Below are positions 6,959-10,119 of a DNA stretch of 10,119 bases, piece by piece (the stretch's first letter is position 1; every line of letters starts with the position of its first letter). Made by a program: the position numbers and the translations under genes. The notes under the pieces were generated by a model. It was given only the letters and a program-made list of their open reading frames with translations, did not search any database and was not told where the DNA came from. The stretch is from an uncultured bacterium. Lineage in GTDB: Bacteria > Planctomycetota > UBA1135 > GCA-002686595. The stretch lies in assembly GCA_902826945.1 (NCBI GenBank), contig CADEGS010000165.1, forward strand, positions 1 through 10,119, read 5' to 3'.

Positions 6959-6986
6959 CTTACATGAGACCGAGTCTCAATCGCAA
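6959..6986 (-). promoter_or_regulatory. Candidate promoter of the FG-GAP/kelch/PepSY group
   Basis: On the minus strand TTGCGA (6986-6981, 4 of 6 to TTGACA) and TGTAAG (6964-6959, 4 of 6 to TATAAT) are separated by 16 bases. This is the only clearly AT-rich patch in the intergenic region. Transcription would begin near 6952, giving a leader of about 185 bases. The exact fit of a dyad into the spacer (see the operator) is the main support. Confidence 0.4.
6965..6979. promoter_or_regulatory. Dyad operator candidate, Fur-box-like
   Basis: TGAGAC-CGA-GTCTCA is a perfect 6-3-6 inverted repeat occupying the spacer of the candidate minus-strand promoter, a classical repressor position. It agrees at 11 of the 14 defined positions with the Fur-box variant TGAGAATnATTCTCA. 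The mismatches are all at the centre, where Fur sites are usually AT-rich. The binding protein is therefore uncertain: a Fur-family or another dimeric repressor is possible. Confidence 0.45.
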
Positions 6987-7177
6987 GAAAAAATGCGGTG
7001 CCGATCGAGGCCGGTCCAGCCCAGGGCCTGGCGCCGGCGCCGGCCGGCAGGACGGTCGCCGCGGCAGGACTCGCTCCGAGTCGCCAGGCAGCTGGATCGC
7101 CGCCGCGCTCTCCTCCGCCGGGCTGCGCATTCCACCGCGGTCCTCGCGCCCTCTACGATGGCCGGGACCCCCGAGCC

Positions 7178-7181
7178 GGAG
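7178..7181 (+). promoter_or_regulatory. Ribosome binding site of the stress-protein gene
   Basis: GGAG sits 7 bases before ATG 7189. The frame is open upstream to 6964, but that part is low-complexity and unlike the family, so this site sets the start. Confidence 0.6.
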
Positions 7182-7188
7182 ACGCCCG

Positions 7189-8121
7189 ATGAGCGAGCCC
7201 AGATCCTTCCGTGTCCGCCGCCTGCTGGTCGGCGTGGACGAGCGCCCGCAGGCGCAGCACGCCGTGCGCGCCGGGATCCACCTGGCGCAGGCCCTGCACG
7301 CCGGGCTGGAGCTCGTCCACGCGTTGCCCCTGCCCCAGCCGCTGCGCGGCGTCGGGGCGATCGCGAGCTGGGTCGAGACGACCGCGCGCATCCAGGACGC
7401 GGCGCGCGAGCACGTGCTGGCGCGCGTGCGCGAGGCCTTCGCCGCCGAGGCGCCCGAGGGCCTCGAGGGTCGCGGGGCCGAGGAGCTGCTGGACGTCCTC
7501 CCCGGCCGGCCGGCCGGCGTGCTCAGCGGCGAGGTGCAGCGCCGCGCCAGCGACCTGCTCGTGCTCGGCGCGCACGCGAAGCACCCGGGCGTGGACTTCG
7601 GGAACACGGCGCGCTCGCTGCTCGCGGCGAGCGACGTCCCGGTGTGGGTGCAGGCCGTCCCCTGGCGACGCGTCGCGCGCGTCCTGGTGGCGATCGACCT
7701 GGCCGCGGGAGCCGAGCGCGTGCTCGCCGTCGCGCGGGCGCTCGCGGCCGCGCTCTCCGCGCCGGTCGAGGTGCTGCACGCCTACGACCCGCCCTTCTTC
7801 GCCTACGACGTGGACCTGCCCGAGGAGGCCATGCCGCACTACGTCGTCGACGAGCTGCGCGCGGAGGACCGCACGCACTTCGAGGACCTGGCCGGCGGGT
7901 TCCCCTGGCAGGGCGTGCGCGCCTCGCACGTCTGGGTCGAGGGACGCCCGGCCGAGAGCCTGCTCGAGCGCGCGCGGCCCGACGACCTGATCGTGATGGG
8001 CACGCACGGCCGCGGCGCGTTCCTCGGCCGCATCCTGGGCAGCGAGGCCTGGACCGTGCTCTCGCGCGCGCACGCGCCGGTGCTGGTCGTCCCGCTGCAT
8101 CCGCCGCACGACGACGCGTGA
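7189..8121 (+). CDS. Tandem-domain universal stress protein (UspA family)
   Basis: The 310-residue cytoplasmic protein holds two UspA domains in tandem. Domain 1 spans about 8-155 (start [20 protein letters not shown], end VPVWVQA) and domain 2 about 162-303 (start [17 protein letters not shown], end APVLVVPL). Domain 2 has the complete ATP-binding motif G-x2-G-x9-G-S at [15 protein letters not shown] (271-285) and the strand-ending acidic residue Asp170. Domain 1 has [14 protein letters not shown] at the same place and lacks the second and third glycines, so it probably does not bind ATP in the usual way. Usp proteins support survival under starvation, oxidative or energy stress, but their molecular targets vary. 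The gene heads an operon: its TGA overlaps the GTG start of the J-domain gene. No clear own promoter was found in the gap upstream. Confidence 0.92.
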   Translation: MSEPRSFRVRRLLVGVDERPQAQHAVRAGIHLAQALHAGLELVHALPLPQPLRGVGAIASWVETTARIQDAAREHVLARVREAFAAEAPEGLEGRGAEELLDVLPGRPAGVLSGEVQRRASDLLVLGAHAKHPGVDFGNTARSLLAASDVPVWVQAVPWRRVARVLVAIDLAAGAERVLAVARALAAALSAPVEVLHAYDPPFFAYDVDLPEEAMPHYVVDELRAEDRTHFEDLAGGFPWQGVRASHVWVEGRPAESLLERARPDDLIVMGTHGRGAFLGRILGSEAWTVLSRAHAPVLVVPLHPPHDDA

Positions 8122-9176
8122 GCTCCTTCCAGGACTACTACCAGGTGCTCGGCGTCGCGCGCGACGCGAGCGCCGAGGACGTCAAGAAGGCCTACCGCAA
8201 GCTCGCCCTGCGCTGGCACCCCGACCGCCACCCCGAGGGCGAGGAGCGCCAGCGCGCCGAGGAGACGTTCAAGCGCGTGAGCGAGGCCTACGAGGTCCTC
8301 TCCGACCCCGAGAAGCGCGCGCGCTACGACCGCTTCGGCGAGAGCTGGCAGCACGGCCAGGAGTTCACGCCGCCGGCCGGCGCGCGGCGCATGAGCCGCG
8401 AGGAGTTCGAGCGCGCCTTCGGCGGCGGCGGTGGCGGCGGTGGCGGGAGCGCGGGCGGCTTCTCCGACTTCTTCGCGGAGATGTTCGGCGACATCTTCGA
8501 GCGCGAGGTCGGCCGCGGGCCGCGCCGCCACGCGCGCTACCGCCACCGCGGCGCCGACGTGCAGGCCGAGCTGCACCTGCCGCTCGGCGAGCTCTTCGCG
8601 CGCGAGAAGCGCTCCTTCGCGCTCACCGGGCAGGCCGCGTGCCCGCGCTGCGGCGGCGTCGGCTTCGTCGACGAGCACGTCTGCCCGCGGTGCGTCGGCG
8701 TCGGGCGCGTCCCGACCACGCGCCAGGTCGAGCTCACGCTGCCCGAGGACGCGCGCGACGGCATGGTCCTGCGCCTGCGCGGGCTGGGCGAGCCCGGCGA
8801 CGCCGGCGGCGAGAGCGGCGACCTGCACCTCGTGCTGCGCCTCGAGGGCGACGCGCGCTACCGCCTGCACGGGAGCGACGTCGAGGGCGAGGTGTCGGTC
8901 TACCCGTGGGACGCGGTCTCCGGCACGCGCGTCGACGTGCGCACGGCGCGCGCCGCCGTCACGCTGCGCGTGCCGCCCGGCACGCGCGCCGGCGCGCGCC
9001 TGCGGCTGGCCGGCCAGGGCCTCGCGGACGGCCGCGGCGGCCGCGGCGACTTCCACGCGCTCGTGCGCTACGTGCTGCCGGAGCCGCTGAGCGAGCGCCA
9101 GCGCGAGCTCCTGCGCGAGCTGGCGGCGACGACCGAGAGCCCGGTCGGCGAGGCCGCAGGCGGAGGCAAGCCGTGA
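8118..9176 (+). CDS. J-domain co-chaperone with a half zinc finger (DnaJ/CbpA hybrid)
   Basis: This 352-residue Hsp70 co-chaperone has a J-domain (about 5-74) with the essential HPD at 34-36 that stimulates DnaK ATPase. A Gly/Phe linker follows (about 100-127, with a run of nine glycines and [13 protein letters not shown]), then peptide-binding domain I (about 145-235), domain II (about 245-320) and a C-terminal helix typical of dimerising DnaJ/CbpA proteins. Classical DnaJ has four CxxCxGxG motifs and CbpA none; this one has exactly two, CPRCGGVG (175-182) and CPRCVGVG (189-196), only 10 residues apart. That is enough for one four-cysteine zinc site. The start is GTG 8118, in a GTGA overlap with the stress-protein stop. 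It places the J-domain at the N-terminus as expected, and no Shine-Dalgarno is visible, so coupling is likely. The CbpM-like gene directly downstream argues for a CbpA-like role. Confidence 0.93.
   Translation: MSSFQDYYQVLGVARDASAEDVKKAYRKLALRWHPDRHPEGEERQRAEETFKRVSEAYEVLSDPEKRARYDRFGESWQHGQEFTPPAGARRMSREEFERAFGGGGGGGGGSAGGFSDFFAEMFGDIFEREVGRGPRRHARYRHRGADVQAELHLPLGELFAREKRSFALTGQAACPRCGGVGFVDEHVCPRCVGVGRVPTTRQVELTLPEDARDGMVLRLRGLGEPGDAGGESGDLHLVLRLEGDARYRLHGSDVEGEVSVYPWDAVSGTRVDVRTARAAVTLRVPPGTRAGARLRLAGQGLADGRGGRGDFHALVRYVLPEPLSERQRELLRELAATTESPVGEAAGGGKP
9162..9166 (+). promoter_or_regulatory. Ribosome binding site of the CbpM-like gene
   Basis: GGAGG lies 6 bases before GTG 9173, inside the end of the J-domain gene. 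It is the strongest Shine-Dalgarno in the window and fixes a start that no longer reading would suggest. Confidence 0.75.
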
Positions 9177-9418
9177 GCGACACGCGCGTCATCGAGGGCG
9201 AGCTCTACGTGAGCGTCGAGGCGGTCGCGGCCTGCTACCGGGTCGAGGCCGCGCTCTTGCTCGAGGCGCACGCGCTGGGCCTGGTCGGCCAGCGCGTCGG
9301 CAGCGCGGTGCTCGTGGCCGCCAGCCGTCTCGACCGCGTGGCGCAGATCGTGCGCCTGCACGTGCACTGCGGGGTCGGGCTGGAGGCGCTGCTCCTGCAC
9401 CTCGAGCCCGAGGCCTGA
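9173..9418 (+). CDS. cbpM: CbpM-like chaperone modulator
   Basis: This 81-residue protein starts at GTG 9173 in a GTGA overlap with the J-domain gene and has an excellent GGAGG site. It shows the CbpM/MerR-like pattern: a short strand ([15 protein letters not shown]) opening a helix-turn-helix-like unit, a helix ([13 protein letters not shown]), a strand/turn, then [27 protein letters not shown]. The last stretch resembles the 'rL..dLGinlegi..iL.Ll' ending of that family. In E. coli CbpM binds the J-domain of CbpA and inhibits its co-chaperone and DNA-binding activity. Direct adjacency to a J-domain gene is the same arrangement and is the main support, since sequence similarity by eye is modest. 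The stop lies inside a 16-base palindrome shared with the convergent DUF1844 gene. A small MerR-type regulator is the alternative. Confidence 0.75.
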   Translation: MSDTRVIEGELYVSVEAVAACYRVEAALLLEAHALGLVGQRVGSAVLVAASRLDRVAQIVRLHVHCGVGLEALLLHLEPEA

Positions 9419-9427
9419 GCTCAGGCC
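9412..9427. repeat. Palindrome joining two convergent stop codons
   Basis: GGCCTGAGCTCAGGCC is a perfect 16-base palindrome. Its core TGAGCTCA contains the TGA of the CbpM-like gene on the plus strand and the TGA of the DUF1844 gene on the minus strand, which end 2 bases apart. With no loop it folds poorly as RNA, so a terminator role is doubtful. Confidence 0.5.
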
Positions 9428-9738
9428 GTCTCGCCGGCGGGAGGCGTCCCGCCGCTCGCCGCCAGCGCCGCCAGGTGCCGATCGAGGTTCAGGAGCACGT
9501 CGGCCAGGTGCGCGTCCTCGTCGGGCTCCAGGTTGCCGCGCGTCTTGTCGCGCAGCATGCGCAGGTCGTCCACGACCGAGCGCGCCTGATCGAGGTTCGC
9601 CTGGCGCGCGTGCGTCAACGGGTTCTCGAGCACCCCCAGGCTGATCAGCGCCTGGTAGGCGAGCTTCTGCACGAGCAGGCGGAAGTCGCCGCCCGGCAGC
9701 GGCACGTCGCGCGCGCGGCGGGAGTCGTCGGGGTCCAT
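9421..9738 (-). CDS. DUF1844 family protein
   Basis: The 105-residue protein matches the DUF1844 pattern: a first helix LVQKLAYQALISLGVLENP, then NLDQARSVVDDLRMLRDKTRGNLEPDEDAHLADVLLNLDRHL. The combination of ALxxLGxxxxP, the A-x4-D-x-L-x-x-L-x-x-KT-x-GNL block and a trailing acidic helix is characteristic. The family is common in planctomycetes, acidobacteria and related groups and has no established function; it is small, helical and probably cytoplasmic. I prefer ATG 9738 because it gives the normal short acidic N-terminus (MDPDDSRR). An in-frame ATG at 9783 would add 15 residues that look like non-coding sequence, with a GGAG 10 bases ahead of it, so this is not certain. It is convergent with the chaperone operon and leaves only 2 bases between the stops. 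Confidence 0.88.
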   Translation of the reverse strand: MDPDDSRRARDVPLPGGDFRLLVQKLAYQALISLGVLENPLTHARQANLDQARSVVDDLRMLRDKTRGNLEPDEDAHLADVLLNLDRHLAALAASGGTPPAGETA

Positions 9739-10034
9739 GCGCGGGACAGGGTACGCGAGGGGGAGCGCCGGCTCCAACCGCATGCGGCCGGTGCTCCGGC
9801 GGCAGCGCGAGCGAGGGCCGCGAGCGCGGCGGCGGAAGGTGCGTGGGGCTCACGGCTCGCACCATCGCGGGCAGGGCGGTCGTGCCGTTCGCGTCCACGG
9901 GGGCGGGCTTCGTCTCGCGAGCGAGTCCGTGGTGCGTGCTTCCGTCGCTGCGCGACGATGGGGTCGCGCCTGCGGCGCGACGAGGCCTGCGGCGCTGCGG
10001 CGCTGCCGCGCCGGCCGCGGCCATGCGGCCGCGG
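9739..10034. other. Non-coding, hairpin-rich intergenic stretch
   Basis: I see no supportable gene here; the open frames are compositional. The right half holds consecutive small inverted repeats: 9895-9900 with 9927-9932 enclosing 9914-9918/9921-9925; 9943-9948/9952-9957 (loop TGC); 9963-9970/9974-9981 (loop TGC again, same GTCGC core); and 10012-10018/10025-10031. It may be a structured UTR or a small RNA, but GC-rich DNA makes such stems by chance. Confidence 0.5.
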
Positions 10035-10093
10035 GCGTGAGCGACCGGGGGGCCTCCTCGCGCCGCGCGAGGAGGCCCCCCGGTCGCTCACGC
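10035..10093. terminator. Perfect 28-bp hairpin, probable terminator
   Basis: Arms 10035-10062 and 10066-10093 are perfectly complementary over 28 bp with a 3-base CCG loop, the longest inverted repeat in the window. It lies at the 3' side of what looks like a minus-strand gene end (stop at 10090-10088, within the right arm). No T-run flanks it, as with the 19-bp hairpin after the FG-GAP gene. A repeat element is the alternative. Confidence 0.65.
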
Positions 10094-10119
10094 TCGCGTG
10101 CGCTCCGGCACCAGGCTGG
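10088..10119 (-). CDS. Possible 3' end of a further minus-strand gene
   Basis: Reading leftwards from the right edge, one minus-strand frame gives ...SLVPERTRA and a TGA at 10090-10088. The stop sits in the 28-bp hairpin, much as the FG-GAP stop lies beside its own hairpin. Only ten codons are visible, so the call rests on context and nothing can be said about the product. Confidence 0.3.
   Translation of the reverse strand, partial: SLVPERTRA

Larger units (their letters stand above)
6767..7188. other. Divergent intergenic control region (422 bases)
   Basis: No gene is supported in this gap between the FG-GAP gene (minus) and the stress operon (plus). Nearest the FG-GAP gene lies its Shine-Dalgarno. 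Then come two hairpins (6848-6875 and 6892-6921), then an unusually AT-rich patch (about 6959-6995) with a dyad and candidate promoter, then about 190 GC-rich bases up to the stress-protein start. In that last part I see only low-complexity GGCGCC/CCGGC runs and no convincing plus-strand promoter. Confidence 0.7.

Noticed and set aside
6837..8117. Upstream extension of the J-domain frame
   Set aside because: It overlaps the universal stress protein in another frame and is Arg/Pro/Ala-rich. The J-domain must be N-terminal and GTG 8118 forms a coupled overlap.
9843..10040. Small plus-strand ORF of 65 residues after DUF1844
   Set aside because: No ribosome site, no family pattern, Arg/Ala-rich end, and it runs into the 28-bp hairpin.
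1..10119. tRNA, rRNA, CRISPR array, insertion sequence or phage genes
   Set aside because: I saw no cloverleaf, ribosomal RNA core, regular repeat-spacer pattern, transposase or integrase motif on either strand.

Overview
The window is very GC-rich bacterial chromosome (roughly three quarters G+C by eye) with tightly packed genes and strong third-position G/C, so every real gene casts long shadow ORFs in other frames. The best guess is a Planctomycetota-type bacterium. This rests on a secreted FG-GAP/VCBS propeller protein behind an N-terminal beta-rich module of the kind common in planctomycete exported proteins, a DUF1844 protein, and the overall composition. A myxobacterium or another high-GC deep lineage is not excluded.

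Layout, left to right. (1) Positions 1-471, minus strand: 5' part of a membrane protein with an N-terminal zinc ribbon and an EI24/CysZ-like helical region, running off the left edge. (2) Divergent from it, plus strand: glutaryl-CoA dehydrogenase (gcdH, 619-1788), followed after 5 bases by a small 75-aa protein (1794-2021). (3) Convergent to that, a minus-strand group read right to left: a secreted seven-repeat FG-GAP/VCBS protein (5051-6766), a secreted kelch protein with twelve blade-like repeats (2938-4983), and a PepSY-type three-helix membrane protein (2027-2941). The last two are joined by an ATGA overlap. A perfect 19-bp hairpin sits between the first and second. (4) A 422-base divergent control region (6767-7188) holds the clearest regulatory signal: a 6-3-6 dyad inside the spacer of a candidate minus-strand promoter, followed by two leader hairpins. 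(5) Plus strand: a stress/chaperone operon of a tandem-domain universal stress protein (7189-8121), a J-domain protein with only half of the usual DnaJ zinc finger (8118-9176) and a CbpM-like modulator (9173-9418), each junction being a GTGA overlap. (6) Convergent minus strand: a DUF1844 protein (9421-9738). (7) A non-coding, hairpin-rich stretch (9739-10093) ending in a perfect 28-bp stem, followed at the right edge by what may be the last codons of another minus-strand gene.

How the genes may work together. The plus-strand trio looks like a self-contained proteostasis unit: a Hsp70 co-chaperone, its dedicated modulator and a nucleotide-binding stress protein, translationally coupled. The minus-strand trio would place two large exported beta-propeller proteins and one membrane-anchored PepSY protein under a common control region whose dyad resembles a Fur-family operator. 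That is an inference and its function is unknown. GcdH belongs to lysine/tryptophan/aromatic acid catabolism and has no pathway partner visible here.
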